Counted from the first letter of the stretch, positions 1-8,503 are shown. The stretch is 64,000 nt of DNA from Pseudomonas frederiksbergensis (GCF_003732665.1 NZ_MOBP01000020.1:46477-110476); one strand, 5' to 3'. Numbers and translations: made by a program. The notes: generated from the letters alone by a model not told the origin.

Positions 1-80
1 TCCGGGCGGTTGAGGGTGATGTGCAGCACGCCGTTGTGCAGTTCGAGCAACAGCGTCTGGCAAACCGGCAGGCTGTTCAT
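1..80 (-). CDS. atuE: Enoyl-CoA hydratase family protein, N-terminal fragment (AtuE-like)
   Basis: Only the first 26 codons lie in the window; the gene runs off the left edge. The fragment starts MNSLPVCQTLLLELHNGVLH and continues into ITLNRP, the usual first strand of enoyl-CoA hydratases. Its ATG overlaps the stop of the preceding acyl-CoA dehydrogenase gene as ATGA, so the two are translationally coupled. In known atu clusters the gene after atuD is atuE, which hydrates isohexenylglutaconyl-CoA in citronellol/geraniol breakdown. The assignment rests on this order and a very short sequence. Confidence 0.75.
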   Translation of the reverse strand, partial: MNSLPVCQTLLLELHNGVLHITLNRP

Positions 81-1234
81 TTCTTTTTCCCCGGCAGGGT
101 GCCCATGAGTTTGCAGATGATCCCCAGCATGATTTCGTCGGCGCCGCCGCCAATCGATACCAGCCGCACATCGCGATAGGCCCGGGCGACCGGGTTGTCC
201 CACATGAAACCCATGCCGCCCCAATATTGCAGGCAACTGTCGCTGACTTCCCGGCCCAGGCGTCCGGCCTTGAGTTTGGCCATCGACGCCAGGCGCGTGA
301 CGTCCTGGCCTTTGATGTATTGCTCGGTGGCCTGATAGACCAGCGCCCGCAGGCATTCGATTTCGGTTTGCAGTTCGGCCAGGCGAAAGTGAATCACCTG
401 GTTGTCGATCAGCGCATTGCCGAAGGTCTTGCGTTCCTTGCAGTACTCGATGGTGCTGTCGATGCAGTATTCCAGGCCCTTGATCATGTTTGCCGCACCG
501 AACAGGCGCTCCTCCTGGAACTGCAGCATCTGCATCATGAACCCCGCGCCTTCATGGCCGATGCGGTTGCGTTGCGGCACGCGCACGTTGTCGAAAAACA
601 CCTGGGCGGTTTCCGAACTGCGCATGCCGAGCTTGTCCAGGTGCGAACTCAGGCTGATACCGGGCGTGTTCATCGGCACCATGATCAGCGATTTGTTGAT
701 GTGCGGTTTGTCGTCCGAGGTGTTAGCGAGCAGGCAGATGAAATCGGCGCTCGGCGAGTTGGTGATCCACATCTTGCTGCCGTTGATCACGTAGTCATCG
801 CCGTCCTTGCGGGCGGTGGTTTTCAACCCGGCGACATCGGAACCGGCGCCGACTTCCGAGACGCCGATACAGCCGACTTGCTCACCGGTGATCGCCGGGC
901 GCAGGAATTCTTCACGCAATTCATCGGAGCCGAAGCGGGCGAGGGCCGGGGTGCACATGTCGGTCTGCACGCCGATGGACATCGGAATCCCGCCGCAATG
1001 AATCGTGCCGAACTCTTCGGCGGCGACGATCGAATAGCTGTAGTCCAGGCCCATGCCGCCGAACTTCTCCGGCTTGGAAATCCCCAGCAAACCGAGGTCG
1101 CCGGCCTTGCGAAAAATGCCGTGAATCGGGAAGCGTCCGGCCTTTTCCCATTCCTCGACGTGCGGGTTGATCTCATGATCGACAAATTGGCGGACGGTGC
1201 GGCGCAGTGCTTCGTGTTCCTGGGTGAAGATCAT
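77..1234 (-). CDS. atuD: Acyl-CoA dehydrogenase, probable citronellyl-CoA dehydrogenase AtuD
   Basis: A 385-residue flavoprotein of the acyl-CoA dehydrogenase family, normal length. AtuD oxidises citronellyl-CoA to geranyl-CoA in the cytoplasm, feeding geranyl-CoA carboxylase. Visible signatures are the middle beta-domain motif IGVSEVGAGSDVAG (about residues 125-140), the helix motif YCKERKTFG and the C-terminal YWGGMGF. The start MIFTQEH is chosen because an AGGAGA lies 9 bases upstream; open reading continues further upstream but only antisense to atuC. The position that holds the base Glu (YEG) in short- and medium-chain enzymes reads GGGADE here, as in isovaleryl-CoA and long-chain types, so the base is probably a Glu in the preceding helix (inference). 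It lies 23 bases after atuC and overlaps atuE. Confidence 0.88.
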   Translation of the reverse strand: MIFTQEHEALRRTVRQFVDHEINPHVEEWEKAGRFPIHGIFRKAGDLGLLGISKPEKFGGMGLDYSYSIVAAEEFGTIHCGGIPMSIGVQTDMCTPALARFGSDELREEFLRPAITGEQVGCIGVSEVGAGSDVAGLKTTARKDGDDYVINGSKMWITNSPSADFICLLANTSDDKPHINKSLIMVPMNTPGISLSSHLDKLGMRSSETAQVFFDNVRVPQRNRIGHEGAGFMMQMLQFQEERLFGAANMIKGLEYCIDSTIEYCKERKTFGNALIDNQVIHFRLAELQTEIECLRALVYQATEQYIKGQDVTRLASMAKLKAGRLGREVSDSCLQYWGGMGFMWDNPVARAYRDVRLVSIGGGADEIMLGIICKLMGTLPGKKK

Positions 1235-1257
1235 TTTTATTGTTCTCCTGAACGCCC

Positions 1258-2874
1258 TTAGAAGCGGGCTACACCAAAACTGTTGGCTTGCAGTGGCCGA
1301 ACCTCGGCCTCGTGGCAAATATCCAGTAAGTAACCGAGCAACGTCCGGGTATCCCGTGGATCGATCAGCCCGTCGTCCCACAAACTGGCGCTGCCGTAGA
1401 GCGCAGTGGACTGGCTGTCGAGTTTCTGCGCGGTAACCTGCTCCAGCATGTCGAGCATTTTCGGGTCCGGCACCAGGCCGTCCTTGAGCTGTTTGGCCTC
1501 TGTGACGATGCGCAACACCTTGCCGGCCTGGGCGCCACCCATCACGGCGGTGCGGCTGTTGGGCCAGGCGAAGATGAAGCGCGGATCCAGACCCCGGCCG
1601 CACATCGCGTAGTTGCCGGCCCCATAGGAACCGCCGACGACGATGGTCAGTTTTGGCACTCGGGCGTTGGCCACCGCTTGAATCATCTTCGCGCCGTGCT
1701 TGATCACACCGTGCTGCTCCGATTCGGTGCCGACCATAAATCCCGTGGTGTTGTGGAAAAACAGCAGCGGCGTCTGGCTCTGGTCGCACAGCTGAATAAA
1801 CTGCGCTGCCTTGCTCGCGCCCTTGGGCGTGATCGGGCCGTTGTTGCCGATAAAACCGCAGGCGCGACCCTGGATTTTCAGGTGGCCGCAGATCGTCTGC
1901 TGATCGAACTCACCCTTGAATTCAAGGAAGTTCGAAGCGTCGGCAATCCGGGCGATGATTTCCCGCACGTCGTAGGGTTTTTTCGGGTCATCCGGGATCA
2001 ACCCCAGCAGTTCATCGATGGGGTAGAGCGGTTCCTTCCATTGTGGTTCGGGTAGCCAGGGCAACGGCTCGTTCCATGACAGCAGGCTGACAATCTCGCG
2101 CACCAGGCGTACGCCGTCGGCATCGTTTTCCGCCAGGTATTCGGCGGTGCCGGCGGTTTGCGCGTGCATTTCGGCGCCACCCAGTTCTTCATCGGTGGCG
2201 ACTTCCCCGGTGGCGGCTTTTAGCAGCGGCGGGCCGGCAAGAAACAGCTTGGCCTTGCCGCGCACCACCACCACGTAATCCGACAACCCCGGCTGGTAGG
2301 CGCCGCCGGCGGTGGCCGAGCCATGCACCACGGTGATCTGCGGCAAGCCCATGGCCGACATCCGCGCCTGATTGGCAAAGCTGCGCGCGCCTTCGATGAA
2401 AATCTCGGCCGCGTAATTGAGGTTGGCGCCACCGCTTTCGGCGAGGGTGATCACCGGCAGTTTGTTTTCCATGGCGATCTGTTGCAGGCGCAGGGACTTT
2501 TTCAGACCGCTGGGGGAGATGGTCCCGCCCTTGATCGCGCTGTTGTTCGCTACCACCAGCACCCGCGCTCCGGACACGTAGCCGATGCCGGCAATCAACC
2601 CGCCGCCGGCCGAACTGCCGTCCTTGTCATCGTGCAGCTTGTAGCCGGCCAGGCTCGCCAGTTCGAGAAACGGTGCGCCGGGGTCGAGCAGCAGGTTGAG
2701 GCGTTCACGGGGCAGCAACTGGCCGCGTTTGTCGAACTTGGCCTTGGCCTCCAAAGCCTTGTTCAGCAGGTTCTGTTCGAGCTGGCGGATATGCTCGATG
2801 CCGACCAGCATCGCCGCACGGTTTTGCGCGAACTGTTCGCTGAAAGGGTCGATCTGGGACTCGATCACCGGCAT
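1258..2874 (-). CDS. atuC: Geranyl-CoA carboxylase beta subunit (carboxyltransferase)
   Basis: A 538-residue biotin-dependent carboxyltransferase. With the biotin-carrying alpha subunit AtuF (expected further left, outside the window) it carboxylates geranyl-CoA to isohexenylglutaconyl-CoA. The two halves of the crotonase fold are visible: the N-terminal half carries VANNSAIKGGTISPSGLKK and the C-terminal half carries VVGGSYGAGNYAMCGR. The same fold serves methylcrotonyl-CoA carboxylase (LiuB); placing it in the geranyl-specific branch rests on flanking atuA, atuB and atuD. It starts 3 bases after the atuB stop, so the operon is tightly packed. Confidence 0.88.
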   Translation of the reverse strand: MPVIESQIDPFSEQFAQNRAAMLVGIEHIRQLEQNLLNKALEAKAKFDKRGQLLPRERLNLLLDPGAPFLELASLAGYKLHDDKDGSSAGGGLIAGIGYVSGARVLVVANNSAIKGGTISPSGLKKSLRLQQIAMENKLPVITLAESGGANLNYAAEIFIEGARSFANQARMSAMGLPQITVVHGSATAGGAYQPGLSDYVVVVRGKAKLFLAGPPLLKAATGEVATDEELGGAEMHAQTAGTAEYLAENDADGVRLVREIVSLLSWNEPLPWLPEPQWKEPLYPIDELLGLIPDDPKKPYDVREIIARIADASNFLEFKGEFDQQTICGHLKIQGRACGFIGNNGPITPKGASKAAQFIQLCDQSQTPLLFFHNTTGFMVGTESEQHGVIKHGAKMIQAVANARVPKLTIVVGGSYGAGNYAMCGRGLDPRFIFAWPNSRTAVMGGAQAGKVLRIVTEAKQLKDGLVPDPKMLDMLEQVTAQKLDSQSTALYGSASLWDDGLIDPRDTRTLLGYLLDICHEAEVRPLQANSFGVARF

Positions 2875-2877
2875 GGC

Positions 2878-3747
2878 TTATTCCTTATCCTTGAGGACAT
2901 CGGGCAAGTAGGCACGATGAAAGCCGTTATACGATTCACTGTTCTGCGCCTTGTGAATCGGCCACGCCCGACCACCCAGGCTCGCGGCCCCGTCGATGCG
3001 CAAGGTGCTGCCGCTGACAAACGCCGCCGCCGGGCTGAGCAGGAACACAATCGCCGCGCTGACTTCCGACTCAGTGCCGATACGCTTGAGCGGTACATGT
3101 TCGCGCAGGGTCGGAATCACAGCCTTGAATGCACCTTCGTAAGTGTCCATGCCGCTGGAAGCGATCCAGCCCGGTGCCACGGCGTTGACCCGCACCCCGG
3201 CGTAACCCCATTCAAACGCGGCGGTTTTGGTCAGGTTGTCCATGCCCGAACGCGCCGCCCCTGAATGGCCCATGCCGGGCATGCCGCCCCACATGTCGGC
3301 GAGCATGTTGACGATGCTCCCGCCGTGCTTGCTCATGGACTGGTTGAACACTTCCCGGGCCATCAGGAAACCGCCCACAAGATTGGTGCGCATCACGGTT
3401 TCGAAACCTTTCTGATTGATCGAGGCCAATGGCGACGGGAACTGCCCGCCGGCATTGTTCACCAGACCATGGATCGGGCCGTGCAGGCGGATGAACTCGC
3501 TGACCAGGTGCTTGACCGCTTCTTCCTCTCGAATATCGCAGGTCTTCCAGTCAGCCTTGCCGCCGTCCTCGACAATCTCCAGGGCGACGTTTTTCAGTTT
3601 GTCGGCGTTGCGCCCCACCAGCAGCACATGGGCGCCGAGGGCTGCCAGTTCATGAGCGGTGCAACGGCCGATACCGCTGCCGCCGCCGGTGACGATGATG
3701 GTTTGACCAGCAAACAAATCGGCTTTGAAAATCGAATCGTAAGCCAT
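2878..3747 (-). CDS. atuB: Short-chain dehydrogenase/reductase AtuB
   Basis: A 289-residue SDR. The NAD(P) motif TGGGSGIG lies at residues 20-27 and NNAG at 97-100. In place of the YxxxK catalytic motif the sequence is GHSGAARSG (His161), and the usual Ser 13 residues earlier is not Ser. This pattern resembles 2,4-dienoyl-CoA reductases, which lack the classical tyrosine, rather than alcohol dehydrogenases. In the atu pathway AtuB has been proposed to act on citronellol/citronellal, but the active-site sequence also allows a CoA-ester reductase role. It sits 12 bases after atuA and 3 before atuC. Confidence 0.82.
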   Translation of the reverse strand: MAYDSIFKADLFAGQTIIVTGGGSGIGRCTAHELAALGAHVLLVGRNADKLKNVALEIVEDGGKADWKTCDIREEEAVKHLVSEFIRLHGPIHGLVNNAGGQFPSPLASINQKGFETVMRTNLVGGFLMAREVFNQSMSKHGGSIVNMLADMWGGMPGMGHSGAARSGMDNLTKTAAFEWGYAGVRVNAVAPGWIASSGMDTYEGAFKAVIPTLREHVPLKRIGTESEVSAAIVFLLSPAAAFVSGSTLRIDGAASLGGRAWPIHKAQNSESYNGFHRAYLPDVLKDKE

Positions 3748-3759
3748 GGCAGCGATCCT

Positions 3760-5562
3760 CTAGTTGACCTGGTCGGCGATGCGCTGGGGCACCGGAATCT
3801 GGATCTCCAGCAGTTGCTGGGCGAAGGCCTTGCCTTGCGGGTCGATCCGCAGGCTGGCCACGCCGCCACCGCCAAGGGCGTTTTCCAGCAGGAAGTTCAA
3901 GCTGTGGGTGCCGGGCAAATACCAGCGCTCGACACGGCCGCGAACCGGGTCAAGCACGTGGCTCATCCAGTCGACGATCACCTCCGGCGTCAGCGCTTCG
4001 GCGATCCACGGCAGGAACTGCGGCTCCCGCGCCATGACCCCGATGTTGCTGTGATTGCCCTTGTCGCCGGAGCGCGCCACCGCGAGTTTGATCAGAGCCA
4101 CGCTGGCATCGGCCCGCTCGGCGGGTTTGGGTGGATCGAACGGCACGGGCAAATCAGCGGGGTCGAGTGCATCGAGGGTGGGCAGGGTGCAGGGATGACG
4201 CTGGCCGTTCAGCTCAATTTCCAGCGTGCAGGTGGTTTTGTCGATCAGGAACGAGAACAGCCGGATCAGCGGATACACCGTCGGCCGGCCGCCGACGATC
4301 CCGGTCAGCCCCGGCGCCATGCCGGTGGCGGCCTGGGCGATTTCCCGGGAGAACACGATCAACGCCTGTTTGCTCGGGTGGCGCACCGCGAGTTTGATCA
4401 CCACCTCGCGGCTGTCCTGGCGCTGGCCGTGGGGACCGTAGGTGGCCTCGCTGCCGAGCAGTTCGATGTTCACTTCGCTGTAGGGTGCCCAGCCGCGCTG
4501 GCTGAAGATTTCCGAGGTCTTGTTGATGATCGCTTCGCTGACGCGCCGGGCCTTGTCCACCGCGTCGATGCCGGTGATCAGGCAACTGGCGGTGCAGCGG
4601 AAACCGTCGGGGTAAGTGGCGCTGACCTTGTACTGATCGGTCGGCGGCAAGCCTTTGGCGCCGTGGACCTGCACCGCATGCTTACCCTGTTGCTGAAGTT
4701 TGACCTGGCTGAAATCGCAGACCACATCCGGCAGCAAATAGGCCCGGGGGTCGCCGATTTCATAAAGCATCTGCTCGCCGACTGTCAGGGGCGTGACCAG
4801 TCCGCCGGAGCCTTCGGGTTTGCTGACGATGAACTGACTGTCGGCGCTGACTTCGACGATGGGAAAACCGATGTGCTCGTAGTCGGGCACCTCGCGCCAA
4901 TCGGTGAAATTGCCGCCGGTGCACTGGGCGCCACATTCGATGATGTGCCCGGCCAGCGCGGCCTGGGCCAGTTTGTCATAGTCCTGCCACGACCAGCCGA
5001 ACTCGTGCACCAGCGCGGCGCTGACCACGGCGCTGTCGACCACCCGCCCGGTGATCACGATGTCCGCTCCCAGGCGCAGGGCTTCGACGATGCCCGGCGC
5101 GCCGAGATAAGCATTGGTGGACACGCATATCGGCGGCAAGGGCGTGCCGCTGAACATTTCGTGGAGGCCCTGGCTGGCGAGTTGTTTGAACTGCGGTTGC
5201 AGGTCATCCCCCAGCAACACGGCAATCTTCAGCGCCACCCCGGCCTTGTCGCACGCCGCTTGCAGGGCAGTGGCGCAGGCGTGCGGGTTGACGCCGCCGG
5301 CGTTGCTGATGACGCGGATCTTCTGTTCGGCGAGTTGTGGCAGCAGGGGACTGAGGACTTCGATGAAGTCGCTGGCGTAGCCGGCCTGGGGATCTTTCAT
5401 CCGGGCGCCGGCCATGATCGACATTGTGATCTCGGCCAGGTAATCGAACACCAGATAGTCCAGGTGCCCGCCCTGCACCAACTGCGCGGCGGCGGTGCAG
5501 GTGTCGCCCCAGAAGGCACTGGCGCAACCGATGCGGATTGTTTTTGGCACAGTCAACTCCAT
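3760..5562 (-). CDS. atuA: Acyclic terpene utilization protein AtuA (DUF1446 family)
   Basis: A 600-residue protein, first gene of the atu operon. The start MELTVPKTIRIGCASAFWGD is chosen because the conserved region begins there; the extension upstream is not conserved-looking and runs over the operator. Features are SNAGGVNPHACA (about residues 90-101) and the C-terminal part with DKGNHSNIGVMA, typical of the AtuA family. It is needed for growth on acyclic terpenes in known Pseudomonas strains, and a role in cleavage of the hydroxy-isohexenylglutaryl-CoA intermediate has been proposed; its reaction is not certain. It is transcribed away from atuR across a palindromic intergenic region. Confidence 0.85.
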   Translation of the reverse strand: MELTVPKTIRIGCASAFWGDTCTAAAQLVQGGHLDYLVFDYLAEITMSIMAGARMKDPQAGYASDFIEVLSPLLPQLAEQKIRVISNAGGVNPHACATALQAACDKAGVALKIAVLLGDDLQPQFKQLASQGLHEMFSGTPLPPICVSTNAYLGAPGIVEALRLGADIVITGRVVDSAVVSAALVHEFGWSWQDYDKLAQAALAGHIIECGAQCTGGNFTDWREVPDYEHIGFPIVEVSADSQFIVSKPEGSGGLVTPLTVGEQMLYEIGDPRAYLLPDVVCDFSQVKLQQQGKHAVQVHGAKGLPPTDQYKVSATYPDGFRCTASCLITGIDAVDKARRVSEAIINKTSEIFSQRGWAPYSEVNIELLGSEATYGPHGQRQDSREVVIKLAVRHPSKQALIVFSREIAQAATGMAPGLTGIVGGRPTVYPLIRLFSFLIDKTTCTLEIELNGQRHPCTLPTLDALDPADLPVPFDPPKPAERADASVALIKLAVARSGDKGNHSNIGVMAREPQFLPWIAEALTPEVIVDWMSHVLDPVRGRVERWYLPGTHSLNFLLENALGGGGVASLRIDPQGKAFAQQLLEIQIPVPQRIADQVN

Positions 5563-5592
5563 GCTCAGCTCCGACAGAAGTGCCCCGAGACT

Positions 5593-5653
5593 ACCAAGCA
5601 AGCGCTTGGTTTGTAAACGCCTGAAATATCTTCGCCCCAAGCGCTTGCTTGGT
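5593..5653. promoter_or_regulatory. Two-site inverted-repeat operator for AtuR
   Basis: The 17-base sequence at 5593-5609 is the exact reverse complement of 5637-5653, with 27 bases between them. Each half contains the perfect 10-base palindrome CAAGCGCTTG (5599-5608 and 5638-5647). The region lies between the divergent atuA and atuR starts, where TetR-type repressors of terpene utilisation bind. Binding by AtuR is inferred from position and symmetry. Confidence 0.8.
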
Positions 5654-5740
5654 CGCCCCGGCCAGCTTAAATTGCCCGCGCAACCCCGTTGTTTTGGCGG
5701 CGAGCGGCGCATTTGATTGATCGACTGTAGGAGAGAACGG

Positions 5741-6367
5741 GTGGACGAGCAAAAAGCCCTGAGGGTGATGCGCGAATTGGTCGATAACGGCCAATTGACC
5801 GACCCGGACAGTGCCCGTGGCAAACTGCTGCAAGTGGCGGCTCACTTGTTCCGCAACAAAGGCTATGAACGCACCACCGTGCGCGACCTGGCCGGCGCGG
5901 TGGGCATTCAGTCGGGCAGTATTTTTCATCACTTCAAAAGCAAGGACGAGATCCTGCGCGCCGTGATGGAAGAAACCATCCGTTACAACACCGCATTGAT
6001 GCGCGCCGCGCTGACCGAGGCTGGTAGCGTGCGCGAACGGGTGCTGGCGCTGATCCGCTGCGAATTGCAGTCGATCATGGGCGGCAGCGGCGAAGCAATG
6101 GCGGTGCTGGTCTACGAATGGCGTTCGCTGTCTGATGACGGGCAAGTCAAGGTGCTGGCCCTGCGGGACATCTATGAAGACATCTGGTTGAAGGTGCTGG
6201 GTGAGGCCAAGGAGGCCGGTTTTATCCGCGGTGATGTATTTATTACCCGGCGTTTCCTCACGGGTGCCTTGTCCTGGACCACCACCTGGTTTCGCGCTGG
6301 CGGCAGCATGAGCCTTGAGCAATTGGCCGAAGAGGCGTTGATTCTGGTGCTTGAAGAGAAGTCGTGA
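5741..6367 (+). CDS. atuR: TetR-family repressor of terpene utilization
   Basis: A 208-residue TetR regulator. The N-terminal helix-turn-helix is clear at about residues 25-70 (LFRNKGYERTTVRDLAGAVG followed by SGSIFHHFKSKDEIL). The start is the GTG at 5741, preceded by AGGAGAG at 6-base spacing; an upstream in-frame TTG has no ribosome site. The ligand domain is expected to sense a pathway CoA ester (citronellyl- or geranyl-CoA), releasing the operator at 5593-5653. It is divergent from atuA, the usual arrangement for an autoregulated repressor. Confidence 0.87.
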   Translation: MDEQKALRVMRELVDNGQLTDPDSARGKLLQVAAHLFRNKGYERTTVRDLAGAVGIQSGSIFHHFKSKDEILRAVMEETIRYNTALMRAALTEAGSVRERVLALIRCELQSIMGGSGEAMAVLVYEWRSLSDDGQVKVLALRDIYEDIWLKVLGEAKEAGFIRGDVFITRRFLTGALSWTTTWFRAGGSMSLEQLAEEALILVLEEKS

Positions 6368-6459
6368 AGCGCCTATCTGGACAAGAAACTGGCTAAGTAG
6401 GCGAAACCGCCTAGCTTGAATGCATTGATGCGTATTTTTTCGGGGAGTGGGTTGTTTTG

Positions 6460-7254
6460 ATGTCTTCGCCAAGTTGGACGGTCTCGCGGCTTTTGCTGGC
6501 GGCGCTTGCGGTGCTATGGGTGTTGCCGTCCCAGGCGGCGCAACAGGTTCGGGTCGGTGCCGCGCATTTCCCGCCTTACACGGTGCGCCCCGAGTCCGGC
6601 GCCGACACCGGTCTGTTGCCGCAATTGGTCGAAGCGCTGAATCAATTGCAAACCGATTACGAATTCGTGCTGGTGCCCACTTCGATCCCGCGCCGTTTCG
6701 GTGATTTCAAGCAAGGCCGGGTGGACATGGCGATCTTCGAGAACCCGGACTGGGGTTGGAAGGAAATTCCCCACACCACCGTCGACATGGGCCTGGAAGA
6801 CGCCGAGATTTTTGTCGCCCAACGCAAACCCGACCGCCAGCAAAGCTACTTTGCCGATCTCGCGGGCAAGCGCCTGGCCCTGTTCAGTGGCTACCACTAC
6901 GAATTCGCCAACTTCAACGCCGACCCGAAATTCCTCGCGCAGAATTTCAACGCCACGTTGACCTATTCCCATGACAGCAACTTGCTGATGGTGCTGCGTG
7001 ACCGTGCGGACATTGCCCTGGTCACGCGCTCCTACTTGAGCGATTACCTGCTGCGCAACGAGAAAGTCGCCGATGAGCTGCTGGTGTCCCAGCGCATCGA
7101 TCAGGTCTACCACCACTACGCACTGCTCAGCCCCGCCGCGCCGATCAGTGGCCCGGCGTTCAGCAAGTTGCTGCAAGGTTTGCGCGACAACGGCCAGATG
7201 CTGAAGATTTTCGAGCCGTACAAGATCGCCGTGGTGCCAGTGCCCAAGCCCTGA
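6460..7254 (+). CDS. Periplasmic solute-binding protein, family 3 type
   Basis: A 264-residue protein with a signal peptide (hydrophobic core RLLLAALAVLWVLPSQA, cleavage near AQA/QQV). The mature part starts VRVGAAHFPPYTV and continues with LLPQLVEALNQL, the opening of amino-acid-type binding proteins. No permease or ATPase gene is adjacent, so it is either an orphan transporter component or a sensor-associated binding protein. ATG at 6460 is preferred over the TTG immediately before it. The ligand cannot be read from the sequence. Confidence 0.7.
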   Translation: MSSPSWTVSRLLLAALAVLWVLPSQAAQQVRVGAAHFPPYTVRPESGADTGLLPQLVEALNQLQTDYEFVLVPTSIPRRFGDFKQGRVDMAIFENPDWGWKEIPHTTVDMGLEDAEIFVAQRKPDRQQSYFADLAGKRLALFSGYHYEFANFNADPKFLAQNFNATLTYSHDSNLLMVLRDRADIALVTRSYLSDYLLRNEKVADELLVSQRIDQVYHHYALLSPAAPISGPAFSKLLQGLRDNGQMLKIFEPYKIAVVPVPKP

Positions 7255-7290
7255 ACACCTGCCGCAGTTCGCGGATTTAACCCCTTCGCT

Positions 7291-7314
7291 TAAATTTCCT
7301 GGCCCGGCTCACGT
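7291..7314 (+). promoter_or_regulatory. PvdS-dependent (iron-starvation) promoter
   Basis: TAAAT at 7291-7295 and CGT at 7312-7314 are separated by exactly 16 bases, matching the TAAAT-N16/17-CGT iron-starvation box read by the ECF sigma factor PvdS. It lies 41 bases before the acetyltransferase ATG on the same strand. Confidence 0.82.
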
Positions 7315-7354
7315 CACATCGTTGAACTGTCGACGATTACTGTGAGCCCGACCC

Positions 7355-8368
7355 ATGTCCAATCTGAATGACCTGACTGCCCTGGCCTTGCCGTCAGGGC
7401 GCAGTCTTGTAGCCGATGAAACCGAAAGCCGCCTGAGCCTCAGCCTCGAAGGGCAGCCGCTGATCCGTTTGCGCCTGAGCCGCGAGCCGCAGTTGCATAT
7501 CGAGGTCGAGGAGCGCTTCGGCCTGCCCGCCGGTCAGGCGTTCTGGGCGGCTTGCTATTGGCTGTTTGCCCGCGACCCCGCCTGCCAGCGCCTGACCTGG
7601 CGCCTGGGCGAGGCGCCCACCGAAGCCTTGCTCAGCGGTTTGTTGATCCCGACCGAAACCGTCGGCGAGTACCGCTGCGAACGCACGCTGTTCTGGCAAT
7701 TGCCGCAACCGTGGCTGGGGACGTCGCTGACCGGCAGCTATCCGCAGCAAATGGTCATCAGCGCTGGCAAGCGTCATCCGTTGCGCCCGGCCAAACCGCG
7801 CGGCGAAGTCTATCGCCGTTTCGATGCGCGCCTCGGTGCGTGGGTGTCCTTGCGTACGGTGGAAATCGAACAGGATTTGCCGCGCTTCAATCGCTGGCAG
7901 AACAGCCCCCGGGTCGCCAGTTTCTGGCAGGAGGAGGGCAGTCTCGAGAAGCATCGGGAATACCTGAGCAAACTCGACACCGATCCGCACACCCTGACCC
8001 TGATCGGTTGCTTCGATGATCAGCCGTTTGCGTACTTTGAGGCGTATTGGGCCAAGGAAGATCGCATCGCGCCGTTCTACGACGCCGGCGATTACGACCG
8101 TGGCATTCATATGCTGGTGGGCGAAGAGGCGCATCGCGGCCCGCACAAAGTCGCGAGCTGGCTGTCGGCGCTGGTGCATTACCTGTTCCTGGATGATCCG
8201 CGCACCCAACGCGTGGTTGCCGAGCCTCGCGCCGACAACGCGAAGATGATCGGGCACATGCACAACCAGTGTTTTCACTGCGAAAAAGAGTTCGACTTCC
8301 CGCACAAGCGCGCGGCGTTGATGGTGTTGGGGCGGGAGCGGTTTTTTGATCGGTGCAAATTGGCTTGA
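7355..8368 (+). CDS. Siderophore-biosynthesis N-acetyltransferase (AlcB/IucB-like)
   Basis: A 337-residue protein. The C-terminal half (about residues 165-330) has the features of the siderophore acyltransferase branch of GNAT enzymes (IucB/AlcB/PvdYII): FNRWQNSPRVASFWQEE, FAYFEAYWAKED, RGIHMLVGE and VVAEPRADNAKM. These enzymes acylate hydroxylated lysine or ornithine. A PvdS-type promoter precedes it and pvdS follows convergently, so a role in pyoverdine assembly is strongly indicated, most simply acetylation of N5-hydroxyornithine. The N-terminal 150 residues are of unclear function. I leave the symbol empty because PvdY names are used inconsistently. Confidence 0.8.
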   Translation: MSNLNDLTALALPSGRSLVADETESRLSLSLEGQPLIRLRLSREPQLHIEVEERFGLPAGQAFWAACYWLFARDPACQRLTWRLGEAPTEALLSGLLIPTETVGEYRCERTLFWQLPQPWLGTSLTGSYPQQMVISAGKRHPLRPAKPRGEVYRRFDARLGAWVSLRTVEIEQDLPRFNRWQNSPRVASFWQEEGSLEKHREYLSKLDTDPHTLTLIGCFDDQPFAYFEAYWAKEDRIAPFYDAGDYDRGIHMLVGEEAHRGPHKVASWLSALVHYLFLDDPRTQRVVAEPRADNAKMIGHMHNQCFHCEKEFDFPHKRAALMVLGRERFFDRCKLA

Positions 8369-8407
8369 TGGGGTATGACTCAAGGTTTGCATCGATCTTG
8401 AGTCAGC

Positions 8408-8500
8408 CTTCGCGGGCAAGCCTCGCTCCTACAGGTTTTGCGCCATCCCTGCCATTGTGGTTCGACGCTAAACCTGTAGGAGCGAGGCTTGCCCGCGAAG
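8408..8500. repeat. REP palindrome pair, GCGGGCAAGCC(T)CGCTCC type
   Basis: A perfect 31-base inverted repeat, 8408-8438 against 8470-8500, with a 31-base loop. It fills the space between the convergent acetyltransferase and pvdS genes. It is a slightly divergent member of the main Pseudomonas REP family seen elsewhere in the window (TAGGAGCGAGGCTTGC instead of TGGGAGCGGGCTTGC). There is no U-tract, so it is not a classical terminator, though it could stop or stabilise both transcripts. Confidence 0.9.
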
Positions 8501-8503
8501 CTC

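Noticed and set aside
3265..5616. A 783-codon plus-strand frame antisense to atuB and atuA
   Set aside because: Low-complexity composition and no ribosome site; the minus-strand genes show proper family motifs.
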